A stretch of 64,000 nucleotides of DNA from Prochlorococcus sp. AG-363-P19 (GCA_003280055.1 QCGG01000005.1:92113-156112), one strand, 5' to 3'. Shown: positions 9,307 through 20,096, counted from the stretch's first letter. Numbers and translations are program-made. Notes: generated from the letters alone by a model not told the origin.

Positions 9307-10587
9307 ATGTCACAAACAAAGCTATTAAAAGATATCCAGATTTTGCATGGCCCTGATCAACAGGTTGAAAGAGGCTCTGTATTAATCAGCGAAGGGGTAA
9401 TTCTTGCTTTTGGCAAAAAAGCTCTTCATCAAGCAAAAACACTCAACATCTCTCCTAGCTCTTCGTCATCAAAATTGCTACTTGCCCCATGCTTAGTTGA
9501 CCCGCATTCAGTTTTAGAAGAACCAATTTCTGGACATTGTGAAAACCTTTCTAGTCTTTGTCACTCAGCAGCATTATGTGGATATGGACAGATTGCCCTA
9601 CTACCTAGAAGTCCTTCATGGAGAGATTGCCCTGAACGATTACAAGGATTTATCAATGATCAAAGCAATGTAATCATTCACCTTTGGGGAGGTTTCAGCC
9701 TCAATGGTAAGGGGGCTGAAATGGCTCCTCATGCTGATTTATTGCGGCATGGAGCCATTGGATTAGCAGAAGATGATTTCACTCCTTCCTTAGAGCTAAT
9801 TAGGCGGAGTTTATTACTTGGTGAGCTGGGAAAAGCACCAATCCTCTTTGCTCCTAGAGATAAAGAGATTCAAGGGGAGGGACTTGTAAGAGAAGGAATA
9901 GAAACACTTCGGGCGGGATGGAACCCAAACCCAATCACTAGTGAAACGATCCCATTAGCAAACCTACTTACAATGCATAGCGAGAATCCAGAAATATCTC
10001 TAAGGGTGATGAATCTTTCCACCGCAAAGGCTGTGGAAATGCTCAAGGCTTCAAAAGATCCCCCAATGAGCACCGTCAGCTGGTGGCATCTTGTTGCTGA
10101 CATCAATCACCTCAATCCAACCGACCCAGGGTGGCGAGTTACTCCTTCACTGGGAGGCAAGGAGGACAGACGAGCATTAATCAAAGCCGCCCAAGAGGGA
10201 ATCATTACTGCTATAGGTGTTCATGCAGTCCCTATAGACGATGAGGACATTCAACTACCTCCTGACAAACGCACTCCTGGCCTTGCAGGCCACCACCTAG
10301 TACTACCACTACTTTGGCAAGAACTAATTGTCAAAGAAAATTGGTCTATCGAACAACTATGGAATTCTTTAAGCTTTGGACCCTCTAAGATATTAAATAG
10401 CTCGGCAGAATGCCTTTCTCCTGGTAGTCGAAGATGGTTACTTTTTGACCCAGATTCTTCATGGACCCAAGCCAAAGATTCTCCCAATACATCTAACGCT
10501 GCCAATCAGCCCATGGAAGGTTGCAGGTTATCAGGAAAAGTAATTGATAGTGGACTTAAAAGTCTTCCAAAGAGCCAAATCGACTAA
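9307..10587 (+). CDS. Dihydroorotase-like protein with a degenerate metal site
   Basis: A 426-residue protein of the amidohydrolase fold resembling PyrC. The start at ATG 9307 is preferred over a TTG at 9274, because GAGG lies just upstream and the TTG version would overlap the previous gene. Active dihydroorotases carry the metal-binding sequence DPHVHLREP; here the aligned segment at residues 65-73 is DPHSVLEEP, so the second His ligand and the substrate-binding Arg are absent. It may be a non-catalytic partner (as for PyrC-like subunits of aspartate transcarbamoylase in some bacteria) or have a different role. Its 3' end overlaps lepB by 32 bases in the opposite direction. Confidence 0.8.
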   Translation: MSQTKLLKDIQILHGPDQQVERGSVLISEGVILAFGKKALHQAKTLNISPSSSSSKLLLAPCLVDPHSVLEEPISGHCENLSSLCHSAALCGYGQIALLPRSPSWRDCPERLQGFINDQSNVIIHLWGGFSLNGKGAEMAPHADLLRHGAIGLAEDDFTPSLELIRRSLLLGELGKAPILFAPRDKEIQGEGLVREGIETLRAGWNPNPITSETIPLANLLTMHSENPEISLRVMNLSTAKAVEMLKASKDPPMSTVSWWHLVADINHLNPTDPGWRVTPSLGGKEDRRALIKAAQEGIITAIGVHAVPIDDEDIQLPPDKRTPGLAGHHLVLPLLWQELIVKENWSIEQLWNSLSFGPSKILNSSAECLSPGSRRWLLFDPDSSWTQAKDSPNTSNAANQPMEGCRLSGKVIDSGLKSLPKSQID

Positions 10588-11260
10588 TAGGCCAAAATCT
10601 CCACACTGCTCTGCCAATGATCTGCTCTACAGGCAAAAAATGGCCACCTGGCCAAAACCGTCCATCCCAGCTGTTGTCTCTATTGTCTCCCAGAACTAAA
10701 ACATGGTCTTGTGGAACTTTTCCGAGAATAGGTTTGCAAGTCCCCATCGAGTAGCTATCTATTGAGCAATAGCTACTTACATAAGGCTCATATTTTCTCT
10801 TTCCGTCAATAATGACCTCTCCCTTCTTATTCACAAGAACCAAATCTCCAGCAACGGCAACTACTCTTTTTATATATGCATCACAAGCAGCATCAGACAA
10901 TCCAGGGATAAAAGATATCAACGGAAGATTGAGCAGAAAACACCTTGATTTTGAGAAACTCCTAGATGCACTTAAAACTGGATCAAAAGAATAGGGTGAA
11001 TTAAAAACAATGATTTCACCTCTCAAAGGTGGTCTCCTTCGCAAAGTCATCTTCTCGATAAATAATCGATCTTGTATCTTCAAGCCTGGAAGCATCGAGC
11101 CAGAGGGGATATACCTCGCCTCCCCGATATAATTACGAATACCTAAATACAACGCCAAAGTAAATATCACAGGAGCCCAAAAATCCCAGAAAGGATGCGT
11201 TATAGAACCTTTTGAGAAATTAGAAGAGTTGGGGTCCTTAGGGAAATCTTCCTTATGCAC
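10556..11260 (-). CDS. lepB: Signal peptidase I
   Basis: Cuts signal peptides from proteins exported by Sec and Tat, acting on the outer face of the cytoplasmic and thylakoid membranes. One membrane anchor near residues 24-44 is followed by the catalytic domain: nucleophile Ser55 in PSGSM, general-base Lys131 in YIKRVVAVAGD, and the GDNRDNS box at 191-197. The 234-residue length is normal for a single-span cyanobacterial enzyme. The 3' end overlaps the opposed dihydroorotase-like gene by 32 bases. No gene lies upstream for about 230 bases. Confidence 0.97.
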   Translation of the reverse strand: MHKEDFPKDPNSSNFSKGSITHPFWDFWAPVIFTLALYLGIRNYIGEARYIPSGSMLPGLKIQDRLFIEKMTLRRRPPLRGEIIVFNSPYSFDPVLSASRSFSKSRCFLLNLPLISFIPGLSDAACDAYIKRVVAVAGDLVLVNKKGEVIIDGKRKYEPYVSSYCSIDSYSMGTCKPILGKVPQDHVLVLGDNRDNSWDGRFWPGGHFLPVEQIIGRAVWRFWPISRFGSLEDF

Positions 11261-11491
11261 TTAAGAAAACAGGGCTCCGTATAAAATCAAGAAATAACCT
11301 TAGGAGAGAATGGCAAATCTTTAAAAAAGAAACAAGAGAATTTTGACAAAGCGTTTTTAGAGTATTAGAGGTTTAGCCATTTAAAGCTATTCTAATTTTC
11401 AAGTATGAAAATAAAAACCAGGAAAAATAACTCACTGGAACTAACCAAAACAAGGAGCAAAGCAAGATGATTTTCTGGGCTTGATTAAAAT

Positions 11492-11857
11492 TTATTTTAA
11501 TAATAAATCATTCCATATATCAGGCTTAAAACCAACCAAGATCTTTCCATCAGAAGTTATTAAAAAAGGTCTCTTGATCAGTTTTCCGTCCTTCTCTAGA
11601 GCTTCTAAAGCTTGTTTATCAGTCATTGCCTTGACTACCGAAGATCCTATAGCACGGTAACTAGCACCACTAGTATTAAATAAATATTTTCTATCCCCCA
11701 ACTGATCCCAGGCCTTAGTCAACAAGTTATTATCTGGAGGGTTTTCAATAATATCGAAGAGTTCAAAGGAAACATCATTGGATTGAAGCCAACTAATCGC
11801 TTTTCTGCAGGTTGAACATCTTGAATAGCTAAAAATTCTTACTGATGGCCTAGTCAT
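11492..11857 (-). CDS. ArsC/Spx-family thioredoxin-fold protein
   Basis: A 121-residue protein of the arsenate reductase (ArsC)/Spx family with a thioredoxin-like fold. The N-terminal CSTC pair (Cys14 and Cys17, in YSRCSTCRKA) is visible, and the C-terminal KRPFLIT segment matches the family. Members include glutaredoxin-dependent arsenate reductases and the Spx transcription regulators of low-GC Gram-positives. Neither role is proven here; a CxxC pair is also found in Spx-like proteins. No ars genes are adjacent. The ppa gene lies 54 bases upstream on the same strand. Confidence 0.85.
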   Translation of the reverse strand: MTRPSVRIFSYSRCSTCRKAISWLQSNDVSFELFDIIENPPDNNLLTKAWDQLGDRKYLFNTSGASYRAIGSSVVKAMTDKQALEALEKDGKLIKRPFLITSDGKILVGFKPDIWNDLLLK

Positions 11858-11911
11858 TCCTACCTAAGAGAACTTAAAAATAATATTAGGAATTCCCAAG
11901 CTCAAAGAAGC

Positions 11912-12430
11912 CTATTTCTTCGGAAAAGTTGCTGTTATACATTCTTCAAGCAAAGAATCAACTGCCTCGCAATCCCTCCACCCTCCTATAACAACTACTC
12001 GCCCCTCAAGACTTTTATAGGTACGGAAAAATTCTGCTACTTCTTCCAACTGATTAGGGGCAATCTGTCTAATACTTCCGATCGATTGCTGTCTTGGATC
12101 TGCAACAGGTACACACAACAATTTTCCGTCATAAGCACCTGAGTCATGCATATCTAAAACACCAATAGGCCTTGCCTTAATAAGACAACCTGCAAAAGTG
12201 GGCTCTTCCATAATCACCATTGCATCTAAAGGTGCACCATCCTCCGCAAGGGTATTCGGGATAAAGCCATAGTCGAAAGGATATCTCACTGATGAATGAA
12301 GGACACGATCAAGCGCCATTACACCTGCCTCAGCTGAATATTCGTATTTATTGCGGCTTCCAGCAGGAATCTCAACCACCAGGTTTACTAAACCTGGAGA
12401 TGGAGAGGGGGATAGGCTGCTTAGATCCAT
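11912..12430 (-). CDS. ppa: Family I inorganic pyrophosphatase with a changed catalytic Asp
   Basis: Hydrolyses pyrophosphate released by biosynthesis. I chose ATG 12430 (172 residues) over a GTG at 12445, because related proteins start MDLSS. Most active-site residues are present: [13 protein letters not shown] at about 19-31, [10 protein letters not shown] at 50-59, and the D-S-G-A-Y-D-G-K segment after MH. The signature that normally reads DGDPLD reads DGAPLD (residues 64-69), so the residue that acts as general base in Escherichia coli (Asp67) and yeast enzymes is Ala66. A second, intact PPase is encoded at 27765-28352. Its 5' end overlaps another ORF by 59 bases. Confidence 0.93.
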   Translation of the reverse strand: MDLSSLSPSPSPGLVNLVVEIPAGSRNKYEYSAEAGVMALDRVLHSSVRYPFDYGFIPNTLAEDGAPLDAMVIMEEPTFAGCLIKARPIGVLDMHDSGAYDGKLLCVPVADPRQQSIGSIRQIAPNQLEEVAEFFRTYKSLEGRVVVIGGWRDCEAVDSLLEECITATFPKK

Positions 12431-12665
12431 TGCTTTCTTTAACACTAGTTGTCAGATTTGTGCGTCCTTCGAATGGCCGCACAGTCATAACGGCAATAAG
12501 AGGAACAGCAACTGTTGCAATCGCAATTGTGAGTCCCAAAAAGGCAACAGAAGGTTCATTCATTGCCAAAAAGGTTTCTTGCTCAGGCAACAACTTTTTA
12601 TTCCCTTTCGGGGGTCTCAGGGAAAGCTTATTGGAATTGCTCAGTAAAGCCGGTTCTGGGTCCAT
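12372..12665 (-). CDS. Small single-span membrane protein overlapping ppa
   Basis: A 97-residue ORF with a polar N-terminus, one clear hydrophobic span at about residues 43-61 ([19 protein letters not shown]) and a polar tail. Its last 59 bases overlap the start of ppa in another frame on the same strand, so the two may be translationally linked. The hydrophobic block lies outside the overlap and reads like a genuine membrane anchor. No function is recognised. The start at ATG 12665 is not certain; an internal Met at residue 35 is another possibility. Confidence 0.6.
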   Translation of the reverse strand: MDPEPALLSNSNKLSLRPPKGNKKLLPEQETFLAMNEPSVAFLGLTIAIATVAVPLIAVMTVRPFEGRTNLTTSVKESNGSKQPIPLSISRFSKPGG

Positions 12666-12776
12666 CCAATAAATATTTAAAAGCTGTCTGCAATCACAAG
12701 AGAAAAAGTCATCCTCATAAAGGCGGCTTGAAAAGAGTAAAAGATGTCTAGAATCTATTCTTGCACTATCGCATTC

Positions 12777-13244
12777 TTAGGCAGCAGAGCGCTCTTCTTT
12801 ATCCCTACAAGCTGAGATATTTGGAGTCTGTTGCCCCTGAGCAACTTCTAAACATGATCTAATTGCTACTAGCTCTTCAAGAATAGAAGCAAGAACCTGT
12901 TGGGTAGCTGTTGAGGGTGAATTCAAAATTTCTACAGTAACTTCTTTGATCCTCAAAATATCTTTAGCAAACCGTGCAACCTCATTAGGATGAAAAAGCA
13001 AAGGATCTTTTTGATCACTTCTATATTCAGGGTTTAACTTTCGAGCATTAAATGGAGGATTCAAATTACGAGGGTCTGTATTGGTATATCTATAAACAGA
13101 CGCTCGTGATCTATTAAGGGATTTCTGCACCTCATCTATTCCTATTAACGCATCGGACTGACCCATCACAAATCCAACCTCCTGAGCCACTTCAGAATCT
13201 GCCGAAAGCTGTGATGAACCCAAGCCCGTTGATCTTGAAAACAT
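12777..13244 (-). CDS. Predicted DNA-binding protein with an excisionase/MerR-like helix-turn-helix
   Basis: A 155-residue protein of unknown role. Residues about 33-62 (IGIDEVQKSLNRSRASVYRY, then TNTDPRNLNPPFNARKLN) resemble the winged helix of excisionase, AlpA or MerR-like proteins, in which a short HTH is followed by a wing. The next stretch, FHPNEVARFAKDIL, also fits that fold. The C-terminal half is helical. No recombinase is nearby, so a role in excision is unlikely; a chromosomal regulator or partition factor is possible. It is divergent from proS with about 145 bases between the chosen starts. Confidence 0.65.
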   Translation of the reverse strand: MFSRSTGLGSSQLSADSEVAQEVGFVMGQSDALIGIDEVQKSLNRSRASVYRYTNTDPRNLNPPFNARKLNPEYRSDQKDPLLFHPNEVARFAKDILRIKEVTVEILNSPSTATQQVLASILEELVAIRSCLEVAQGQQTPNISACRDKEERSAA

Positions 13245-13389
13245 ATTCTTGAGCCCGTCTCAGTTATTGACTGTGGACACTAGCAGAAGCAACTGATCCG
13301 ATACTTATTGGTTCTGAGTTTTGAACAACTTGACATTCATCGTTTGCGTCTGCGGATAAAATCCGATGAACCTATCTTTTACAAGAACT

Positions 13390-15174
13390 ATGCGCGTCTC
13401 CCGCCTAATGCTGGTGACGCTACGGGAAGTACCAGCTGATGCAGAGATCAGTTCTCATAAGTTATTGCTTAGGGGGGGATACATCCGTCGTGTTACATCA
13501 GGTATTTATGCTTATCTTCCATTAATGTGGAGAGTTTTAAAAAAAATAATTGCAATCGTTCAAGAAGAGATGGACTCAACTGGAGCGTTAGAAACACTTT
13601 TACCCCAACTTCAGCCCTCTGAACTTTGGGAGAAGAGTGGACGTTGGCAAGGTTACACAGAAGGGGAAGGAATAATGTTCAACCTTAAAGACAGGCAAAA
13701 AAGGCGTTTAGGCCTTGGCCCAACTCACGAGGAAGTCATCACAAGTCTTGCCGGAGAGATGCTTCGGTCATATCGACAACTGCCAATAACCCTTTATCAA
13801 ACCCAAACCAAGTTCAGAGATGAAATTCGTCCTCGGTTTGGACTCATGAGAAGTCGTGAATTCATAATGAAAGACGCTTATTCATTTCATTCAAATGAAA
13901 AAAGCCTTAAAAAAACATATGAAGTCATGGATGAAGCTTACAAAAGAATCTTTAAAAGATGTGGTCTAAATGTATTACCAGTTGATGCAGATAGTGGTGC
14001 CATAGGTGGTGTGGCTTCTCAAGAGTTCATGGTTACCGCTGAGGCAGGTGAAGATTTAATCTTAACCAGTGAAGATAGTTCTTATGCAGCAAATCAGGAG
14101 AAAGCCGTATCTATACCAAAAGAAGCAATTCCTCTTGTTAACCCTAGAGAATCCATCATAAAAACAAATTTCTCTGGAAAGATTGAAGACTTATGTTTAT
14201 CCCTAGAATTAGACCCATCTCAAATAATTAAGGTTATTCTTATGCTCGCAATTATTGAAGAAGAAAAACCTCAACCAATTCTAATAAGTCTTCGTGGAGA
14301 TCAACAACTAAACGAAGTAAAGCTATTCAACACGATAACAAGTGTATTAAAGACAAGAATCATAGAGATTTCACCAATAACTCCCGAAAATATTAATCTA
14401 GAATGTTTACCCCCTTTACCCTTTGGCTCTATTGGACCTGATTTAAGTGATGAAATACTCGCTGGTGCAAAAACTTGGTCTACCAAGTTTCTTCGAGTAG
14501 CTGACTACACCGCCACTAATCTTGAATCTTTTGTCTGTGGGGCCAATGAAATTCATCGCCACAAAGTCTGCGCTAATTGGGAAAGTATTGGCAACAAGCC
14601 TCAGGCCTTTGATATTCGAAAAGCCCAAGCTGGTGACAAATGCATTCATAATAAAAATCAAAAGCTTCTAGCAAAACGAGGCATTGAAGTAGGTCATATT
14701 TTTCAATTAGGTAGAAAATATTCCGAAGCACTAGGCACAAACTTCACGAATGAGAGTGGTGCACTAGAAGCCTTTTGGATGGGTTGTTATGGAATTGGAG
14801 TTTCAAGACTCGCCCAAGCAGCTGTAGAGCAAAACCATGACGAAGCTGGCATCTGTTGGCCCAGCAACATTGCTCCATTTGAAGCGATCGTTGTCATCGC
14901 AAACATGAAGGATTCAAATCAGTTAGATCTAGGGGAGAAGCTCTACCAAGTTCTTAAAGACAATAAGGTTGACGCTCTTCTGGACGACCGGCAAGAAAGA
15001 GCTGGCGTAAAATTTAAAGACGCAGACCTGATTGGCATTCCTATTCGAATAGTTGTGGGAAGAGACGCAAAAGAAGGAAATGTTGAATTTTGGGATAGGT
15101 CCAGTCGAACTTCCAAACTCATTAACGAGAATTCTGTTGTTAGTGAAGTTATTTCTGTAATTGGTCGGGACTGA
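13390..15174 (+). CDS. proS: Prolyl-tRNA synthetase
   Basis: Charges tRNA-Pro with proline. This is a class II synthetase of the bacterial type with an editing (YbaK-like) insertion between motifs 2 and 3, which accounts for the length of nearly 600 residues. Motif 2 is seen in FRDEIRPRFGLMRSREFIMKD, and the GxGxxR region of motif 3 in GCYGIGVSRL. I prefer ATG 13390 (MRVSRLMLVTLREVP) to the ATG at 13366, because related proteins start there. The anticodon-binding domain is C-terminal (DDRQERAGVKFKDADLIGIP). Confidence 0.95.
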   Translation: MRVSRLMLVTLREVPADAEISSHKLLLRGGYIRRVTSGIYAYLPLMWRVLKKIIAIVQEEMDSTGALETLLPQLQPSELWEKSGRWQGYTEGEGIMFNLKDRQKRRLGLGPTHEEVITSLAGEMLRSYRQLPITLYQTQTKFRDEIRPRFGLMRSREFIMKDAYSFHSNEKSLKKTYEVMDEAYKRIFKRCGLNVLPVDADSGAIGGVASQEFMVTAEAGEDLILTSEDSSYAANQEKAVSIPKEAIPLVNPRESIIKTNFSGKIEDLCLSLELDPSQIIKVILMLAIIEEEKPQPILISLRGDQQLNEVKLFNTITSVLKTRIIEISPITPENINLECLPPLPFGSIGPDLSDEILAGAKTWSTKFLRVADYTATNLESFVCGANEIHRHKVCANWESIGNKPQAFDIRKAQAGDKCIHNKNQKLLAKRGIEVGHIFQLGRKYSEALGTNFTNESGALEAFWMGCYGIGVSRLAQAAVEQNHDEAGICWPSNIAPFEAIVVIANMKDSNQLDLGEKLYQVLKDNKVDALLDDRQERAGVKFKDADLIGIPIRIVVGRDAKEGNVEFWDRSSRTSKLINENSVVSEVISVIGRD

Positions 15175-15228
15175 AGCTCATGAGTGCCTGTAAAAGTCGT
15201 AAAGTTATAAATTAATTGCCTTAGAAGA

Positions 15229-17072
<1,844 letters not shown>

Positions 17073-17134
17073 AGGCAATCAATGCATGCCAAATAAACCC
17101 AATCCAATCAAACAATAAACAGAGATTTACTCAA

Positions 17135-18148
17135 ATGATATCCAAACCTAGATTCGCTAATAAGACTATTGATGTAGTCGGGATAGGAAATGCAATCGTT
17201 GATGTTTTAGTTCAATCAGAAGACGTTTTCCTTGAAACTCACGGATTAATCAAAGGGAGCATGACTTTGGTTAATGAAGTTCAAGCAGAAAAGCTATATC
17301 AAGATGCTGGACCCGGTATTGAAACTTCCGGAGGTTCAGCGGCTAATACCCTGGCAGGAATAGCAATGCTAGGCGGGAAGGCTAATTTTATTGGTCGCGT
17401 AAGGAATGACCAACTAGGCAAAATTTTCAATCATGACATTCATTCTGTGGGAGCTAACTTTGAAACGCCTTTCTCTACAGAGGGGCCTGGCACTGCCAGA
17501 TGCTTAATAATTGTCACCCCAGACGCACAACGGACAATGTGTACCTATCTTGGGGCTTCTGTCCAGCTAGAACCTAGAGACCTAGATTTATCCGTAATTA
17601 AAGACACAAAGATTGTTTATTTGGAAGGATATCTTTGGGATAATGAGGCTGCTAAAAAAGCTTTTATTACCGCTGCAAAACTAGCCAAGAGCTCTGGTGG
17701 TGAAGTTGCGCTATCTCTTTCTGACTCCTTCTGTGTAAATAGACATCGTGAAAGCTTTTTGGAGCTAGTAAGCAATCACATAGATATTCTATTTGCCAAT
17801 GAAAGTGAAATAATTTCCTTGTACCAATCCTCAAATATTGACAACGCAATAAAAGAATTAAGAAGTTGCTGCAAAACAGCTGCAATAACTCGTAGTGAAG
17901 CTGGTTCGATAGTTCTTGAAGGGGAAAGATTTTGGGAGATTCCTGCTTTTAAACTAGGAAATCTGATTGACACTACTGGTGCAGGAGATCTATATGCCGG
18001 TGGATTTCTTTATGCCTACACTCAAAACAAACCAATTAAAGATTGTGGGGAAATCGGGTCAATTTGCGCTGGAAAAGTTGTTACACAACTAGGACCTCGC
18101 TCAAGGGATTCCCTAAAAGAAGTCTTAATGAATTATGGACGATATTGA
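17135..18148 (+). CDS. PfkB-family carbohydrate or nucleoside kinase
   Basis: A ribokinase-fold kinase of 337 residues. The family's N-terminal glycine pair is seen in GGSAANTLAGIAMLGG near 63-78, and the C-terminal signature with the catalytic Asp is DTTGAGDLYAGG near 274-285. The closest general resemblance is to adenosine kinase-like or fructokinase-like cyanobacterial proteins, but the substrate cannot be fixed from sequence. It lies 62 bases after purA on the same strand; a link with adenosine salvage is an inference from that position only. Confidence 0.88.
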   Translation: MISKPRFANKTIDVVGIGNAIVDVLVQSEDVFLETHGLIKGSMTLVNEVQAEKLYQDAGPGIETSGGSAANTLAGIAMLGGKANFIGRVRNDQLGKIFNHDIHSVGANFETPFSTEGPGTARCLIIVTPDAQRTMCTYLGASVQLEPRDLDLSVIKDTKIVYLEGYLWDNEAAKKAFITAAKLAKSSGGEVALSLSDSFCVNRHRESFLELVSNHIDILFANESEIISLYQSSNIDNAIKELRSCCKTAAITRSEAGSIVLEGERFWEIPAFKLGNLIDTTGAGDLYAGGFLYAYTQNKPIKDCGEIGSICAGKVVTQLGPRSRDSLKEVLMNYGRY

Positions 18149-18163
18149 TATAAACGCTTCTTC

Positions 18164-18493
18164 TTAGCTAACAATATCTAGCATCCAATTCTGATATGAA
18201 CTTTCTGATGATGTCTTAAAAAAAATAAACTCAGGGTTCTCATATGTATGCATCTGTTTGACAACCTTATGCAACTCCTCTAAAAGACTAGCTTTAGTCT
18301 TGATAAGCAACTGCACCTCTTTACTTGACTCTATTCTGTTATTCCACCAGTAATGCGATTCAATGTCTTTAAGACTTACACAAGCGGCAAGTCTCTTCCT
18401 TAATATATTCTTAGCAAGCAAATCTGCATGTGCAACATCTGCTTCGGTTGTGATTACCAAAATCAATTCAGATTTAGTTTCTGGCAAAAGCAT
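18164..18493 (-). CDS. cutA: CutA-family protein
   Basis: A 109-residue trimer-forming protein of the CutA1 family, first described in divalent cation tolerance. The family pattern is visible in ITTEADVAHADLLAKNIL, then AACVSLKDIESHYWWN, and in the C-terminal THP-like region (YENPEFIFFKTSSES). The physiological role is still unclear in most organisms. The gene is convergent with the PfkB kinase (16 bases apart) and follows cobK on the same strand after 52 bases. Confidence 0.92.
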   Translation of the reverse strand: MLLPETKSELILVITTEADVAHADLLAKNILRKRLAACVSLKDIESHYWWNNRIESSKEVQLLIKTKASLLEELHKVVKQMHTYENPEFIFFKTSSESSYQNWMLDIVS

Positions 18494-18545
18494 TATCAGA
18501 GGATAGAAAGGGATTAATCATTCAATCACTTTTAGGAAATTTTTC

Positions 18546-19349
18546 TCAAGCTTCTATTCGATCCAATATTTCCTTGCTTGAATAAACCACATCAATCCCT
18601 TTCAAAAAAGCCGGGCGAGCAATAAGCCAAAGTTCTAAACCAATCTCTTCAGACACTCTTTTCCATAACTTTTCCGTAATCCCTCCGGATTGTCGACAAA
18701 GCACTGAGGTGATTGACCATCGTCTACATAATGCAAGTTCAATCGCTCCAGAGAATTCTTCTTGCCTAGGTGGCCTAATTACTGCTAATCGCTGTTCATC
18801 TAGATCAGTAGCAAGTGCAGATCTAAGACTTAAATTCGACGAGAAAACCCGAGCAAAAACCTCAGCACCCCCCTTTTGCGCACATTTAACAGCATCTTGA
18901 AGATTCCTTGTTCCAATAGCAAATAAAAACCTTTTACCTAAAAGTTCTTTATGGGCTAATTCCGACGGAGTTTTGATAAATTTAGCGTTGCGAACTTTTT
19001 CGAAAGGGCGCTCATATCTGAGCAAAGGCTGACCAAGCTCAGCACAAGCAAAAAAGAGGTTGGAACGGATCGTTGTTGCGAAGGGATGAGTTGCATCAAT
19101 CACCCAATCAAAACTTTTGTTCCTAGACCTAGCATCTTCAATAATCCCTTTGACTCCATTTGGGCCATTAATGGGACCTATCCAAATATTTTCCAAAGGA
19201 AGGTCCTCATAAACCCTACCTGCACTTTGAGAGACAACGCTCAGGCTGACTCTCCAACCCTGCTTAACTAAAACTTCGACCAATGGAGGTCCATCACCAG
19301 TTCCACATAGCAACCATAAATTTCGGTGGTAATTCTTGTGGGTCTGCAT
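18546..19349 (-). CDS. cobK: Precorrin-6A reductase
   Basis: Reduces the corrin ring precursor (precorrin-6A or cobalt analogue) with NADPH in cobalamin synthesis. The N-terminal LWLLCGTGDGPPLVEVL and the middle DWVIDATHPFA are typical of CobK/CbiJ, as is the RPPRQEE segment. I prefer ATG 19349 (MQTHKNYH) to a TTG at 19364. The adjacent SSB-like gene is divergent, with only 29 bases between starts, so the promoters must lie within or overlap these genes. cobM is at 62099, far away, so cobalamin genes are scattered. Confidence 0.92.
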   Translation of the reverse strand: MQTHKNYHRNLWLLCGTGDGPPLVEVLVKQGWRVSLSVVSQSAGRVYEDLPLENIWIGPINGPNGVKGIIEDARSRNKSFDWVIDATHPFATTIRSNLFFACAELGQPLLRYERPFEKVRNAKFIKTPSELAHKELLGKRFLFAIGTRNLQDAVKCAQKGGAEVFARVFSSNLSLRSALATDLDEQRLAVIRPPRQEEFSGAIELALCRRWSITSVLCRQSGGITEKLWKRVSEEIGLELWLIARPAFLKGIDVVYSSKEILDRIEA

Positions 19350-19378
19350 CAAGATGGTCCTCAATTCATTAAAAAGAC

Positions 19379-19837
19379 ATGAACCACTGCCTGCTTGAAG
19401 TTGAGGTTATAGAGGCACCTACTACTAGGTACACCCAAAACAACCAAACTCCAATTGCTGAAATGAAAGTCCAATTCGACGGGCTTAGAGCTGATGATCT
19501 CCCAGGGACTCTGAAAGTTGTGGGTTGGGGAAATCTTGCTCAAGAAATGCAAAACAGAATCCACCTTGGACATCACCTTTTAGTTGAAGGTCGCCTGAGG
19601 ATGAATACAATCTCGCGCCAGGATGGGACAAAAGAAAAATCTGCCGAGTTCACACTTTCAAAATTCCATCCAATTGGCGTAAAAACCAATGAAGGCGATA
19701 GAAACATTCAAATCCCAAAAGAAAGCTCAAGCCTTCCTAAGGCTAATCCAACTAAAATTGATCAAACCAATGAAGATAATTCAACTAGTTGGAACAGTGC
19801 TCCTCTCATTCCAGATACTGATGACATCCCTTTTTAA
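19379..19837 (+). CDS. ssb: Single-stranded DNA-binding protein (OB fold)
   Basis: A 152-residue SSB-like protein. The first 105 residues form an OB fold (NHCLLEVEVIEAPTTRYTQ, TLKVVGWGNLAQEMQNRI, GHHLLVEGRLRM); the tail is polar and disordered and ends TDDIPF, which resembles the acidic SSB C-terminus that binds partner proteins. It differs from classical SSB in the N-terminal strand (for example no NRV motif), so it may be a second, divergent SSB. It is divergent from cobK. Confidence 0.8.
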   Translation: MNHCLLEVEVIEAPTTRYTQNNQTPIAEMKVQFDGLRADDLPGTLKVVGWGNLAQEMQNRIHLGHHLLVEGRLRMNTISRQDGTKEKSAEFTLSKFHPIGVKTNEGDRNIQIPKESSSLPKANPTKIDQTNEDNSTSWNSAPLIPDTDDIPF

Positions 19838-19845
19838 AAATTTAA

Positions 19846-20043
19846 CTAGAAAAATTTTCCTTCATCAATTTCTTTAGTGGTCTTATCAAGCAATTGGCCT
19901 AACTCTCTTTCTAAGGCTGCCAAATCCAATCGCAACTCTGGCCATCTTCCATTATCAATTTGTTCAAGCAACCAAGCCCTATCCTTTTCAAGCTGGTGAA
20001 CTAACTCAGCAATTTTTTGGGGATCAACATCAATTCTTGCCAT
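19846..20043 (-). CDS. Small helical hypothetical protein
   Basis: A 65-residue, strongly helical acidic protein without signal peptide or membrane span (ARIDVDPQKIAELVHQLEKD, then DLAALERELGQLLDK). The heptad-like Leu spacing suggests a short coiled coil or a helix bundle. It is convergent with the SSB-like gene (8 bases apart) and divergent from the DUF2854 gene. The family is not recognised, but the composition strongly suggests a real gene. Confidence 0.7.
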   Translation of the reverse strand: MARIDVDPQKIAELVHQLEKDRAWLLEQIDNGRWPELRLDLAALERELGQLLDKTTKEIDEGKFF

Positions 20044-20096
20044 AGCAATTCAATCTAGGGTTACAAGCTGTACCACTGGGAGCGAGAATAAGTGAC

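Noticed and set aside
12292..12672. Long plus-strand ORFs opposite ppa and the 97-residue gene
   Set aside because: They read as shadows of the minus-strand genes; the hydrophobic span and the PPase motifs are on the minus strand.
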